This document shows positions 1-9,472 of a DNA stretch of 64,000 nt, one piece after another. How positions within the stretch are numbered: position 1 is the stretch's first letter; each line of letters starts with the position of its first letter. Under the pieces are notes generated by a model, which saw only the letters and a list, made by a program, of their open reading frames with translations, did not search any database and had not been told where the DNA came from. Both the position numbers and the translations under genes were made by a program. The stretch lies in NCBI GenBank assembly GCA_964498585.1, contig CAZCHH010000001.1:42464-106463 (forward strand), written 5' to 3'. Source of the stretch: JAAYJM01 sp964498585 (GTDB lineage Bacteria; Bacteroidota; Ignavibacteria; Kapaibacteriales; UBA2268).

Positions 1-172
1 CCCAGGTATCGATTTTGCTATCATTTTTGGGGCAGGGTGGAGAAATACAGGCAGTTGTTTTGTTGAAACTTATTGCTGCATTCTTTCCAAAATACCAATT
101 ATAACCTTCTTTCTGAGCAGATAGCTGAGATGGTAATAATAGTATTAAAACTAATAAAGTTAAAATTATCAT
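1..172 (-). CDS. secreted protein, N-terminal fragment (runs off window start)
   Basis: The first 57 codons of a gene read leftwards off the window. The product starts with a strongly hydrophobic signal peptide ending in LSAQ, a typical Bacteroidota signal peptidase site. It is followed by KEGYNWYFGKNAAISF, which resembles the start of Bacteroidota surface proteins with a WYFG motif (often PKD or gliding-type propeller proteins). There is an in-frame stop shortly upstream and no other ATG, so the start at 172 is firm. The function of the missing body is unknown. The mfd gene lies behind it on the same strand, 67 bp away. Confidence 0.6.
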   Translation of the reverse strand, partial: MIILTLLVLILLLPSQLSAQKEGYNWYFGKNAAISFNKTTACISPPCPKNDSKIDTW

Positions 173-239
173 AATTTTATTTCTGTTGCTTAAACAAACT
201 ATAAATATAACAAATAATACTCAAAAAAGTAACTAAAAA

Positions 240-3200
240 TTATTCTCCAATTGTTTCTACTGTTCTTTTAATTCTCCATAAAAATTCAACTGCTTCGTCA
301 CGATTTTGTATAGTAAAAATAGCAGTAATTTTATTATTATTTTCTAATATTTTTAAATTTTCGTAATTTACGAAAAATTCATTTAATTCTGGAAATATAA
401 TTTTATAAAAATGTTCATTTTCTGAAAAAGGAAATTCAATTATTAATCTGTCCTCTTTTAAACTTAATTTCTTTATTCCGGTGTTAATTGCAGAAATCCT
501 TAATTTTACAGAAAAAATAAGCTCTTTTGTTTCTTTTGGAAGCTTTCCGTAGCAATCAGTAATTTCGTTTACAATTTGCTGTAAATCTGAATTATTTCTA
601 GTTTCATAAAGTTTTTTATAAATTAGAAATCTTTCTGAATTGTTTGAAATGTAGTAATTAGGAATATAAGCATCTGTATTAATTTCTATTGCTAAATCAG
701 AATTATCGAGGTATTTTGGTTTTTCTTCCGAAAATTCTTTGAATAAATCCGGAAATTCTTCAATTTTTATTTCTTTAACAGCTTCATCAAGAATTTTTTG
801 GTATAAATCGAAACCGATTTCATTAATAAATCCGCTTTGCTGTGGGCCCAGCAAATCGCCTGCTCCACGTATTTCCATATCTCGCATTGCAAGATTGAAT
901 CCGCTTCCAAGTTCCGTAAATTCTTCTATAGCAAGCAAACGTTTCAATGTATTTCCGCCGATTGTTTTGATTGGAGGAACAAGTAGATAGCAGTATGCCT
1001 GAATATTGCTTCTTCCTACTCTTCCACGCAACTGGTAAAGTTCGGCTAAACCGAAGTGATGCGCTCTGTTTATAAAAATTGTATTTGCATTTGGAATATC
1101 TAAACCGGATTCAATTATTTTAGTAGCAAGAAGGACATCAACTTTTTTAGCAAGAAATTTTTCCATAACTTTTTCTAATTCACTCGTTTTCATTTGACCA
1201 TGAGCAACAGCAATTTTTAAAGTTGGTAGAAGCATTTGCAAATCCATTGCTATTCTATCAATATCATTTACCCTATCAGAAACAAAAAAAACTTGCCCGC
1301 CTCTTTCAATTTCCTGCATTGTTGCTTCAGTAATTGTTTTATTATTCCATTCGATTATTTCAGTAATAGTAGGAATCCTATTTCGCGGTGGAGTTTCGAT
1401 TATGCTTAAATCTCTTGCACCAAGAAGTGAAAAATTCAGTGTTCGTGGTATCGGAGTCGCAGTCAATGTTAAAGTATCTACGTTATTTCTCAACGCTCTT
1501 ATACTTTCTTTAGCACCGACACCAAAGCGATGCTCCTCGTCTATTATCAAAAGTCCTAAATCTTTAAAGCCAACATCTTTGCTCAAAATCCTATGTGTTC
1601 CAATTAAAATATCAATTCTGCCTTCTTTCATTTTATTTACAATATCTTTTTGCTCTTTTCTTTGTTTAAAGCGAGAAAGAGATTCAATAAGAATAGGGTA
1701 TTGTTTCATTCTGTCTGAAAATGTTATATAATGCTGTTCTGCTAAAATAGTAGTAGGAACAAGCACAGCAACCTGCTTTCCCGCCTGAACTGCCTTAAAG
1801 GCAGCACGAATAGCAATTTCTGTTTTTCCGAAACCCACATCTCCACATACCAACCTGTCCATAGGTGTAATGGATTCCATATCTTTTTTAACTGCGTCTG
1901 TAGTTTCTGCCTGGTCAATTGTGTCTTCATAAATAAATGAAGCTTCAAGTTCTTTTTGCCATATATTATCAACAGGAAACGAGAATCCTTTTATTTCCTT
2001 TCGTTTCGCATAAAGTTTGATTAAATCGAATGCTAATTCTCTTAATCGTTGCTTGGTCTTTGCTTTCTTACGCTTCCACTCGTTAGTACCAAGTCGGGAA
2101 AGCTTAGGGACAACACCATCGGCAGCGTTATATTTTTGTATTAAGTGAAGATAATTTAAATTTACGTAAAGTGTTCCATCATCAGCAAAAATTAGCTTTA
2201 TACAATCCTGCAGCTTGCCTGCAACCTGAATTGTCTGAAATCCATTGAACTTGCAAATACCTTTTTCTTCGTGAACAAGATAATCACCAATATTTAGTTG
2301 TTTGACTTCTTTTAAAGATATACTTTGCTTTTGCTTATATTTTTTTGAACGGATAAGGACCTGTTTACGTGAAAATATTTGATGCTCAGTAAAACAGGCA
2401 ATTTTATTTTGTTCTAAAATAAAGCCCTCAAAAAAATCTTTTTCCAACCAGATTATATTTTTTAGATATTTTTCCGAATATGAATCGATTACATCATTTT
2501 TATTGTCTTCGTCTTTCATTTCAGCAAGTTCAATAGCATTTTCTATAATTTCGCGAAAACGCTCTAAGTGAATTTTCCCTTCTGCTGAAATTAATATTTT
2601 ATAATTTTCACTGCTTAGATGTTTTAAGTCCCTTATAAAATCCTTAACAGTATGCTGATAAAATGGTTGAGGAGAGCTTTGAACTGAAAAGTCAGCTTTT
2701 CCGTAGATGTTCAGATACAATTTTTTAAAGTCAGTAAAATGTGCTGTTTCAGGAGCATCAATATCTGCACTTTCATTATAATCAATAACAATTAAGGTGC
2801 TTTTGGGGATATAATCGAAAATATTTCCTTGTTCCACTCCTTCTGTGGAATGGAAAATACTTGAAATGAACTCAACATTATCGAAATTTCCAATACTTCT
2901 TTGAGAAAGCGGCTCAAATTGCCGAATAGATTCTATAGTATCGCCCCAAAATTCGATTCTTAATGGATTTTCCCAGCCGATTGGGAAGAGGTCAAGTATT
3001 CCTCCACGAACTGCCATATCACCTTGAAAAGATACATAATCTTTTTTTTCAAATCCATTTAAAGCTAGTTGATTAATCAAATTGGTAAAATCAACTTCAG
3101 AATCCTTTACTAATCTGATAACGGAATCTGAAATACTCTCAGGTTTTGGTATTGCTTTTTTTAGAACTGCTGGCGTTGTTATTGAAATTGAATACTCATT

Positions 3201-3575
3201 TTTTTGAATGGAGGATAGTCCGTCAACCAACCAAATATTTGATTCATCAAGATTTTCTGTTTTTAATCTTACGGTGCTTGGTGCTTCAATAAGTAGTGCT
3301 ATGCTTTCTGTTTCTATTAATACTTCTAAATCATTGAACCAACCTGATGCTTTTGTATTATCTTCTGATAAAATTAATATATTCTGCTTTTTCTTATTCC
3401 AAATACTTGCAATTAAAAAAGATTTAAGAGACCCACTCAAATGCTTTATTCTCAAACTATCTCTATTGCTTTCTAATAAATTAATAATCTCTGAAGTGAA
3501 ACTTAAATTTGAACTTATTTCTTCTAATTGTTTAAGATATTTTGGTTTTGCTTTTATACTGGTTTCGATTGGCAT
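240..3575 (-). CDS. mfd: transcription-repair coupling factor Mfd
   Basis: DNA translocase that removes RNA polymerase stalled at lesions and recruits the UvrA/UvrB excision machinery. At 1111 aa it is the usual full length. Domains in order: an N-terminal UvrB-like part (about 1-350); the CarD-like RNA-polymerase interaction domain (about 425-485, QLNIGDYLVHEEKGICKF); the RecG-like helicase with Walker A GDVGFGKT (about 577-584), DEEH box (about 677) and TATPIPRTL; the second RecA lobe with QLRGRVGR; and a C-terminal TRCF domain (about 960-1060). The ATG at 3575 gives the normal N-terminus. The nearest downstream same-strand gene is 67 bp away. No anomaly seen. Confidence 0.96.
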   Translation of the reverse strand: MPIETSIKAKPKYLKQLEEISSNLSFTSEIINLLESNRDSLRIKHLSGSLKSFLIASIWNKKKQNILILSEDNTKASGWFNDLEVLIETESIALLIEAPSTVRLKTENLDESNIWLVDGLSSIQKNEYSISITTPAVLKKAIPKPESISDSVIRLVKDSEVDFTNLINQLALNGFEKKDYVSFQGDMAVRGGILDLFPIGWENPLRIEFWGDTIESIRQFEPLSQRSIGNFDNVEFISSIFHSTEGVEQGNIFDYIPKSTLIVIDYNESADIDAPETAHFTDFKKLYLNIYGKADFSVQSSPQPFYQHTVKDFIRDLKHLSSENYKILISAEGKIHLERFREIIENAIELAEMKDEDNKNDVIDSYSEKYLKNIIWLEKDFFEGFILEQNKIACFTEHQIFSRKQVLIRSKKYKQKQSISLKEVKQLNIGDYLVHEEKGICKFNGFQTIQVAGKLQDCIKLIFADDGTLYVNLNYLHLIQKYNAADGVVPKLSRLGTNEWKRKKAKTKQRLRELAFDLIKLYAKRKEIKGFSFPVDNIWQKELEASFIYEDTIDQAETTDAVKKDMESITPMDRLVCGDVGFGKTEIAIRAAFKAVQAGKQVAVLVPTTILAEQHYITFSDRMKQYPILIESLSRFKQRKEQKDIVNKMKEGRIDILIGTHRILSKDVGFKDLGLLIIDEEHRFGVGAKESIRALRNNVDTLTLTATPIPRTLNFSLLGARDLSIIETPPRNRIPTITEIIEWNNKTITEATMQEIERGGQVFFVSDRVNDIDRIAMDLQMLLPTLKIAVAHGQMKTSELEKVMEKFLAKKVDVLLATKIIESGLDIPNANTIFINRAHHFGLAELYQLRGRVGRSNIQAYCYLLVPPIKTIGGNTLKRLLAIEEFTELGSGFNLAMRDMEIRGAGDLLGPQQSGFINEIGFDLYQKILDEAVKEIKIEEFPDLFKEFSEEKPKYLDNSDLAIEINTDAYIPNYYISNNSERFLIYKKLYETRNNSDLQQIVNEITDCYGKLPKETKELIFSVKLRISAINTGIKKLSLKEDRLIIEFPFSENEHFYKIIFPELNEFFVNYENLKILENNNKITAIFTIQNRDEAVEFLWRIKRTVETIGE

Positions 3576-3880
3576 CTTACTAATTGTTAATTATTAATTG
3601 TTAATGATTGTTAAATCTTTGATAAATTTTAGAACATTAATGAATTTTTAAACTTTTATAAAAGTTTTTAAGAACAAAACAAAATTAAAAAAAAATCGAT
3701 TATTTTTTGTTAATAAAAATCTCTATAATTTTAATTTTTAATTATTACATAAATTTCTGAAGTAAAAATTTGAAAAGGTGAATTATTTTATTAAATTAGA
3801 AACAGTAATTGAAAATAAAAAAGCAGTGAAGGTATTGCAGGTTGTAAAAGGAGAGTTCTAAAAATTTGAAATTGCCTGTT

Positions 3881-4114
3881 ATTCCGAACCCCCTTAGAAA
3901 AATGAGAATTTTTGTTTAAATAAAGCACTTGCTTTATCTTGGGATTACCAATGACATCTTTACATTTGTCGGTCATTCTGAGCGGAGCGAAGAATCCAGA
4001 GGATAGTGATTTAAAGAATTTTTTCTGGATTCTTCACTTCGTTCAGAATGACTGTGTTAAACGATGTCATCTCCATTTAAATAAAGGTCTTCTTTTATCT
4101 GAAGGGTCGAAATG
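3881..4114. repeat. MITE-like dispersed repeat between mfd and the flavoprotein gene
   Basis: Most of the 573-bp gap 3576-4148 is this element; the rest is A/T-rich with no gene. The outer parts carry the CCGAACCCCCTTAG and GATGTCATCTCCATTTAAAT blocks also found at 31.3 and 39.4 kb. The core is an imperfect inverted repeat with arms 3972-4000 and 4024-4052 (TCATTCTGAGCGGAGCGAAG against CTTCACTTCGTTCAGAATGA). A 61-codon open frame across it is an artefact of the repeat. Confidence 0.7.
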
Positions 4115-4148
4115 ACAGATTAATTGTATCTATGAATGTAAATTTTTC

Positions 4149-5264
4149 TTATGCTCTTAGCTGGGCAGTTAACAATTCAATTCTTTCTTTTTCCTGAAAA
4201 TATTCTTCTTTAATTTGATTAAATGTTTCTTTTACAGAAATAATCTTATCAGCTAAATAAGCATTAGTTCCGGCAAAAGCAAATCCAGCGTTCATTCTCC
4301 CTTTTGCGGAATTATGCAGAACCTGAGCAATGCAGTAAGGAGCAGTTTGATAATTGCAAGAACCGAGACAGTGCCAAATACATTTAAACGGATGAGTTTT
4401 TCCTGCTTGAATTTGTCTTACAAAATCGTTTTCTATTACTCTTCCCGGTAAGCCAACCGGACTATCTATAATAGAAATATCCTCTTTTTTGCAAGCTAAA
4501 TAGGTTTTCTTGAAATCTATAGAAGCATCACATTCGTTTGTAGTAACAAAGCGGGTGCCCAGTTTCACTGCTTTTGCTCCATACTGCATTATGTCATATA
4601 TATCTTTTCCATAATAGATACCACCAGCAGCAATAATTGGAATTTCTTTACTAAATTGATTTTCAAAAATTCTAATTTCTCTAATCGTTTCTTCAACTAA
4701 AATATGCAATGGAGCAAGCTTTCCCGTCAATTCTTCTTTTTTAAATCCGAGATGCCCACCAGCCATTGGTCCTTCAACAACGACAGCATCGGGAACATAT
4801 CCGTATTTATTTGCCCAGTATTGAAAAATCAGTTTTGCGGCTTTTGCAGATGACACTTTAACAAGAAGCTTAGTGTTGTGTCCATCGCGTCCAGAAGAAG
4901 AAATCATAGCCGGAATTTTTAGTGGTAGCCCGGCACCCATAATCAAAATATCTATTTTCTCATCAAGAGCTACTTGAATAAGTTCCTCGTGGTCAGTCAA
5001 AGCAAGCATAATATTTAATCCTAAAACACCCTTTGTATTTTTTCTTGCTTTTTGAATTTCATTACGCAATGCTCTTTTGTTTGCTTCACGGAAATTTGTA
5101 TTGTAATCGGTTTCGTTCATTCCAATTCCCGCAGCAGAAATTACACCAACTCCACCTTCATTTGCAACTGCAGAGGCAAGCCCGGATAATGATATACAAA
5201 CTCCCATTCCCCCCTGAAAAATTGGCAATGAAATATTTATATTTCCTATATTTATTGCTTTCAT
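4149..5264 (-). CDS. nitronate monooxygenase / 2-nitropropane dioxygenase family FMN protein
   Basis: A TIM-barrel flavoprotein of the NMO/FabK superfamily, 371 aa. The N-terminus LPIFQGGMGVCIS is the conserved barrel start with the flavin-contacting glycines. VVEGPMAGGHLG (His near residue 170) matches the catalytic His region of nitronate monooxygenases, and AAGGIYYG and KLGTRFVTTNECDAS form the phosphate-binding end. Family members oxidise alkyl nitronates or, in the FabK branch, reduce enoyl-ACP. The Cys-containing C-terminal part (WHCLGSC, APYCIAQ) is typical of the longer bacterial NMO-like proteins, so the exact substrate is not settled. The start at 5264 gives the canonical N-terminus. 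Four phased TAGGG repeats lie 70-134 bp upstream, next to the LytTR regulator gene, which may control it. Confidence 0.85.
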   Translation of the reverse strand: MKAINIGNINISLPIFQGGMGVCISLSGLASAVANEGGVGVISAAGIGMNETDYNTNFREANKRALRNEIQKARKNTKGVLGLNIMLALTDHEELIQVALDEKIDILIMGAGLPLKIPAMISSSGRDGHNTKLLVKVSSAKAAKLIFQYWANKYGYVPDAVVVEGPMAGGHLGFKKEELTGKLAPLHILVEETIREIRIFENQFSKEIPIIAAGGIYYGKDIYDIMQYGAKAVKLGTRFVTTNECDASIDFKKTYLACKKEDISIIDSPVGLPGRVIENDFVRQIQAGKTHPFKCIWHCLGSCNYQTAPYCIAQVLHNSAKGRMNAGFAFAGTNAYLADKIISVKETFNQIKEEYFQEKERIELLTAQLRA

Positions 5265-5333
5265 AAATTATAATATTTGTAAAAAAAATAATTCAATACA
5301 AATCTAATCAGAATTATTCTTTTTATTCGAATT

Positions 5334-5398
5334 TAGGGATATAGCTATTAAAATAGGGATATTTATTGATTTTAGGGACGAAAATGTGCTTTTTAGGG
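5334..5398. promoter_or_regulatory. four TAGGG direct repeats phased at about 20 bp (candidate LytTR operator)
   Basis: TAGGG occurs at 5334, 5354, 5373 and 5394, each preceded by T or A tracts (TTTAGGGA-like), at intervals of 20, 19 and 21 bp, about two helical turns. The array fills the gap between the LytTR gene (stop at 5406) and the flavoprotein gene start (5264). LytTR-family proteins are known to bind direct repeats spaced by about two turns, so an operator is a reasonable inference. Confidence 0.55.
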
Positions 5399-5405
5399 GC
5401 AAATA

Positions 5406-6239
5406 TTATATCAATTTCTTAAACTCTTCTATGTTATTTTGAGAAACTAATGCAGGAAAATCAATATTTTCGAAATAAAGCATATAACCTTGCGAATTTC
5501 CTTTGATTTCTTTTATGTGATTTGTATTGACAATAAAAGAGCGATGACATTTAATTATAAAATCGAATTCTGCAATTTTTTCCTCTGCTTTATTAAGAGA
5601 ACTTCTAATGAGTTGTTTATGTATTTGATTTTCTGATTCGTAAAAAACCTCAATATAATTATCAGCAGCTTTTATCAATACCAATGAATTTGCAGCAAGA
5701 ATAAGTCCGTCTTTTTTATATTCAGATTCAAAGTGAATTAGCTTTTCTTTATGTTGTTTATTTTCAATTAGTTTCTTGTTTAATTGCTGAGCTGATTTTA
5801 AATTTAAACGCAATAATCTTTGCTGATTAATTACAATTAATACTGCAACGGGAAGGGAACCGAGCAGCAAAATTCTGCCTATATCTGAATAATTGATGTT
5901 TATTATTCCAAATAATTGAGTATAAAGAACAAAATCGCTACCAGAAATTGCAAAAAGTATCCAAATATTCCAGATTATTTCTCTTTTTATATCCCAATTT
6001 GCAGATATTTTTTTAAACAAGCTGGGAATTACTATCAGATTTAAAGTTAGTATAAAAAAAGTTGATAGTGCAAGTCCGGAAAGCAAATAAAAAATCTCTT
6101 TCTGAGAAAATTCACTGACTTCAATTGGTTGAAAAATAAGTAAAAATGCTAGAACCCCAAGACTAATAAATAAAATGGTTTTTGCATTGTGTTTTAAATC
6201 GTCATTAAAAGGATAAGGTTTATGTAAGAAGTTTAGCAT
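5406..6239 (-). CDS. membrane-anchored LytTR-family DNA-binding regulator
   Basis: A 277-aa protein. About four hydrophobic segments lie at residues 22-40, 50-76, 88-112 and 121-141. A linker follows (about 142-172), then a C-terminal LytTR DNA-binding domain (about 175-275) with the typical IKAADNYIEVFY, IKCHRSFIVNTNHI and ALVSQNNIEEF blocks. It has no receiver domain, so it is a one-component membrane regulator rather than a phosphorelay response regulator. It lies on the same strand as and directly before the NMO-like gene, with the phased TAGGG array between them. The signal sensed is unknown. Confidence 0.88.
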   Translation of the reverse strand: MLNFLHKPYPFNDDLKHNAKTILFISLGVLAFLLIFQPIEVSEFSQKEIFYLLSGLALSTFFILTLNLIVIPSLFKKISANWDIKREIIWNIWILFAISGSDFVLYTQLFGIININYSDIGRILLLGSLPVAVLIVINQQRLLRLNLKSAQQLNKKLIENKQHKEKLIHFESEYKKDGLILAANSLVLIKAADNYIEVFYESENQIHKQLIRSSLNKAEEKIAEFDFIIKCHRSFIVNTNHIKEIKGNSQGYMLYFENIDFPALVSQNNIEEFKKLI

Positions 6240-6390
6240 TTTCTTTTCTCAATATTGTTCAAATCACTTATTGAGAAATTCTCAATTAAAGTATTTTAAA
6301 ATTAACTCTTTTTAAAATAAATTAAAAATGATATTTGAAATTTTGTTTTTTTTATGATTTGCTTTTTATCAAGTTTATAATTTTAACTTT

Positions 6391-6455
6391 TGCAAAGTAT
6401 GGGAAACTTGTGCGAAAGTGAAAAAAGAAATGCAAACAACTTGTTGCTCGTATGA
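6391..6455. repeat. dispersed palindromic repeat (GGGAAACTTGTGCGAA / CAACTTGTTG family)
   Basis: Lies in the 326-bp divergent gap between the LytTR gene and mutS, which is otherwise A/T-rich. It carries GCAAAGTATGGGAAACTTG and then AACAACTTGTTGCTCG, closely matching 54042-54110 and in part 59811-59840. Confidence 0.6.
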
Positions 6456-6565
6456 CCAGAATGAAGAAAAATCTTTCAATTGAAAAATCACTAATCCCAA
6501 TTTCACTATTTTTTCTCAGTTTTTTTCCTTATTTTAGTCAAAAATTTATAAGGACTTTTATTTGA

Positions 6566-9217
6566 ATGAAAGATAAGCAAACTCCATTAGTTAAACAATA
6601 TTCACAGATTAAACAGAAGCACCCCGATGCTGTTTTGCTTTACAGAATGGGTGATTTTTTTGAGACTTTCGATGAAGATGCTGAAATCACTTCTAAAGTA
6701 TGCGGTATCGTTTTGACAAAGCGTAATAACGGTGCCGGTGGCGATACTCCTCTTGCCGGATTTCCACATCACCAATTAGAAAATTACTTACCTAAATTAG
6801 TTAAAGCTGGCTATCGCGTTGCCGTTTGCGAGCAGGTGGAAGACCCTAAAAAAGCACGCGGCATCGTGAAAAGAGAAGTGATTGAAGTGATTACCCCCGG
6901 CGTTGCTCTTTATGACAAACTGCTTGATACTAAACGAAATAACTACCTTGCCGCTATTTATTTAACTAATCTTACCAAAAGCCAGCGGCTCGTTGGGCTT
7001 AGCTTCACCGATATTTCTACGGCAGAATTTTCTACTGGCGAATTCAATCTTACCCAACTTTGCGAGATTTTGGAAACGCTCAGTCCATCTGAAATTATAA
7101 TAAGCAAACAGCAAAAAAACGAGATTTTACCTTTACTCGAAAAGCTATCTTTCAAACCCGCTATTACAAAGCTTGAGCCCTGGATTTTCGATGAAGAATT
7201 TGGGCGACAAGGTTTGCTCGGGCAGTTCAAAACGCAATCACTAAAACCGTATGGAATTGAAGAACTTCCGGTTGCTATAGCTTCTGCTGGTGCGGTTTTG
7301 CATTATATCAACGAAACCCAATTCAATAAAATAGAACAAATTAAAAGCATAAAATTATTCAATCCAAGCGAATTTATGATTTTGGATTATGCTACACGGC
7401 GTAACCTCGAAATAACTTTTTCGGCTGGCGATGTAAACCAGCAAGGCACTCTCATTTCTATTTTAGACAGCACTATAACTCCACAAGGGGGGCGGCTCTT
7501 CAAACAATGGATTACTCGCCCGCTAATCAAACTCAGTTCCATTTTGAAACGTAAGGAAGTAGTTAAAATATTCTTTGTAAATGCTAAAGAGCGTGAAAAG
7601 CTGCGAGAACTTTTGGGGAATATTGCAGATTTGGAACGGATTATTTCGAAAATATGCTCAATGAGAGCGCATCCACGCGATATGATTACTCTGAAAAACA
7701 GCTTGGTCGTAATGCCGGAAATTGCTAAAATTCTAAATAAATACGATAATTTTCTCATTCAATATATTTCAAAAAAGATTTCTGAACCTTTAAAATGTGC
7801 GTCTATTATAGAAAAAAGTTTGAATGAAGAACTTGGAACTTCGATTGGCAGCGGAAATGTATTTCGGCGTGGCTACTCAAGCGAACTTGATAGCTACTTG
7901 GAAGCTAAACATTCCGGAAAAAGCTGGATTACTAATTTTCAGGAAAATGAACGGAAAACAAGCGGTATTCCATCGCTTAAAGTGAGTTTCAACAATGTTT
8001 TCGGTTACTACATCGAAATTTCTAATACTCACAAAGGGAAAGTTCCCAAAACTTACGAACGAAGGCAAACGCTTACAAATGCAGAACGTTACACAACTCC
8101 GGAGCTAAAAAGCATCGAATCGAAAATTTTAAGTGCAGAAGAGAAAATTTCCGAGTTGGAGCAATCGCTCTTTACTGAATTGCAGGTAAAAGTTTCGATG
8201 GAAACCGCTGTCATTCAGGATATTGCGAAAAGCATTGCTGCTCTTGACTGTCTGCTTTCCTTTGCTGAAATTTCTCAGATTTATAATTACTGCGAGCCGG
8301 TCGTTGACGATTCAAATATTTTGGAAATTGAGGAGGGGCGCCATCCTGTCGTTGAACGGCTTTTGCAAATCGGTGAAAAGTTTACTCCTAATTCCACTTA
8401 TCTTGAGCCGGAAAAGGAAACTATCCACATAATTACCGGTCCGAATATGTCGGGAAAATCCTGCTATTTGCGGCAGGTCGGGTTGATTGTGCTGCTTGCT
8501 CAAATCGGCTGCTATGTTCCAGCGAAATCTGCTCGGGTGGGCATTGTGGACAGGATTTTCACTCGTGTGGGGGCGCAGGATAATATTACAGCCGGCGAAA
8601 GCACTTTCCTCGTTGAAATGCAGGAAGCTGCCAACATTATGAACAATGCCAGCAATAAGTCCCTGATTTTGCTTGATGAAGTTGGGCGTGGAACTGCTAC
8701 TTTCGATGGGATTTCGATTGCATGGGCTATTGCGGAGTATATCAACAACAATATAGATGCGAAAACGCTTTTTGCCACGCATTACCACGAATTGAACGAT
8801 TTAGCTGAAAAATACGAAAGCATTGCAAATTACTGCGTGGAAGTGCTTGAGCTTGACAAAAATATATTATTTACTCATAAGGTGAAAGCCGGAGCCAGCA
8901 ACCACTCATTTGGTATTCACGTTGCTAAAATGGCTGGGCTGCCTTTGAGCATTATCAACAGGGCTGATGAAATTTTGAAATCGCTTGAAGGGACTTACCA
9001 AGGCGAAATTAAAACTGAAAGCATTAAAACAAAAAAAGCATCTACGAAACAGGTAGAACCAAAGAAAAAGCAGTATATGCCAGAGCAGCTGCCTTTCTAC
9101 GAATTTCGTGATGATGCTATCCGCGACAAAATACGCAATATGGACATTGATAATCTATCGCCTGTGCAGGCACTATTGGAGCTTTCTGAACTTCATAAGG
9201 AAATAAAAAATGGATAA
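6566..9217 (+). CDS. mutS: DNA mismatch repair protein MutS
   Basis: Recognises mismatches and small loops and signals to MutL. It is 883 aa, the normal MutS1 size. The N-terminal mismatch-binding domain keeps the Phe-x-Glu motif (GDFFETF, F31/E33). The ATPase has Walker A GPNMSGKS (about 624), DEVGRGTATFDG and the FATHYHEL switch. The C-terminus contains the short MutL/clamp-interaction tail (LSPVQALLEL). ATG 6566 gives the canonical TPLVKQYSQIK start. The ATPase part is unusually G+C-rich for this window (32/60 in 8461-8520, 35/60 in 8521-8580), and long antisense open frames appear there as a result. The stop overlaps the next gene by 8 nt, so the two are probably translationally coupled. 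Confidence 0.97.
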   Translation: MKDKQTPLVKQYSQIKQKHPDAVLLYRMGDFFETFDEDAEITSKVCGIVLTKRNNGAGGDTPLAGFPHHQLENYLPKLVKAGYRVAVCEQVEDPKKARGIVKREVIEVITPGVALYDKLLDTKRNNYLAAIYLTNLTKSQRLVGLSFTDISTAEFSTGEFNLTQLCEILETLSPSEIIISKQQKNEILPLLEKLSFKPAITKLEPWIFDEEFGRQGLLGQFKTQSLKPYGIEELPVAIASAGAVLHYINETQFNKIEQIKSIKLFNPSEFMILDYATRRNLEITFSAGDVNQQGTLISILDSTITPQGGRLFKQWITRPLIKLSSILKRKEVVKIFFVNAKEREKLRELLGNIADLERIISKICSMRAHPRDMITLKNSLVVMPEIAKILNKYDNFLIQYISKKISEPLKCASIIEKSLNEELGTSIGSGNVFRRGYSSELDSYLEAKHSGKSWITNFQENERKTSGIPSLKVSFNNVFGYYIEISNTHKGKVPKTYERRQTLTNAERYTTPELKSIESKILSAEEKISELEQSLFTELQVKVSMETAVIQDIAKSIAALDCLLSFAEISQIYNYCEPVVDDSNILEIEEGRHPVVERLLQIGEKFTPNSTYLEPEKETIHIITGPNMSGKSCYLRQVGLIVLLAQIGCYVPAKSARVGIVDRIFTRVGAQDNITAGESTFLVEMQEAANIMNNASNKSLILLDEVGRGTATFDGISIAWAIAEYINNNIDAKTLFATHYHELNDLAEKYESIANYCVEVLELDKNILFTHKVKAGASNHSFGIHVAKMAGLPLSIINRADEILKSLEGTYQGEIKTESIKTKKASTKQVEPKKKQYMPEQLPFYEFRDDAIRDKIRNMDIDNLSPVQALLELSELHKEIKNG

Positions 9218-9404
9218 CGAAATAAAAATTTCAAACAGCAAAAACATCGAAGACTACGAAATTCTGATTAGGAAAAGAGGAGACGATGACTTTGCCTCCT
9301 ACTGTCCGCAATTAAACAGAATGTTCAAAGCTGGCACACTCACAGAAGCAAGACGAATGGTAAAAGAAGCAATAGAGGAGCATATTGGATTGAACATTGA
9401 GTAA
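9210..9404 (+). CDS. HicB-like small protein, orphan antitoxin-type
   Basis: A 64-aa protein with the HicB partial RNase H-like fold signature: YEILIRKRGDDDFASYCPQL, then an ARRMVKEAIEEHI helix. Its ATG lies inside the mutS stop region (ATGGATAA), an 8-nt overlap typical of translational coupling. No HicA toxin is adjacent, and there is no C-terminal DNA-binding domain. It may therefore be a solitary HicB-fold protein rather than half of a toxin-antitoxin pair. Confidence 0.7.
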   Translation: MDNEIKISNSKNIEDYEILIRKRGDDDFASYCPQLNRMFKAGTLTEARRMVKEAIEEHIGLNIE

Positions 9405-9472
9405 TAAACATTTTTTAGTGAAAAAAAAAAATATTTAATAAAATTTAGAAGAAAGAATAAATCAGTTTTTAA

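Noticed and set aside
3791..3976. 61-codon open frame before mfd
   Set aside because: Lies in a dispersed repeat, no homology pattern, no ribosome binding site.
8312..8788. 158-codon antisense open frame in mutS
   Set aside because: A by-product of the G+C-rich ATPase codons; no recognisable protein.
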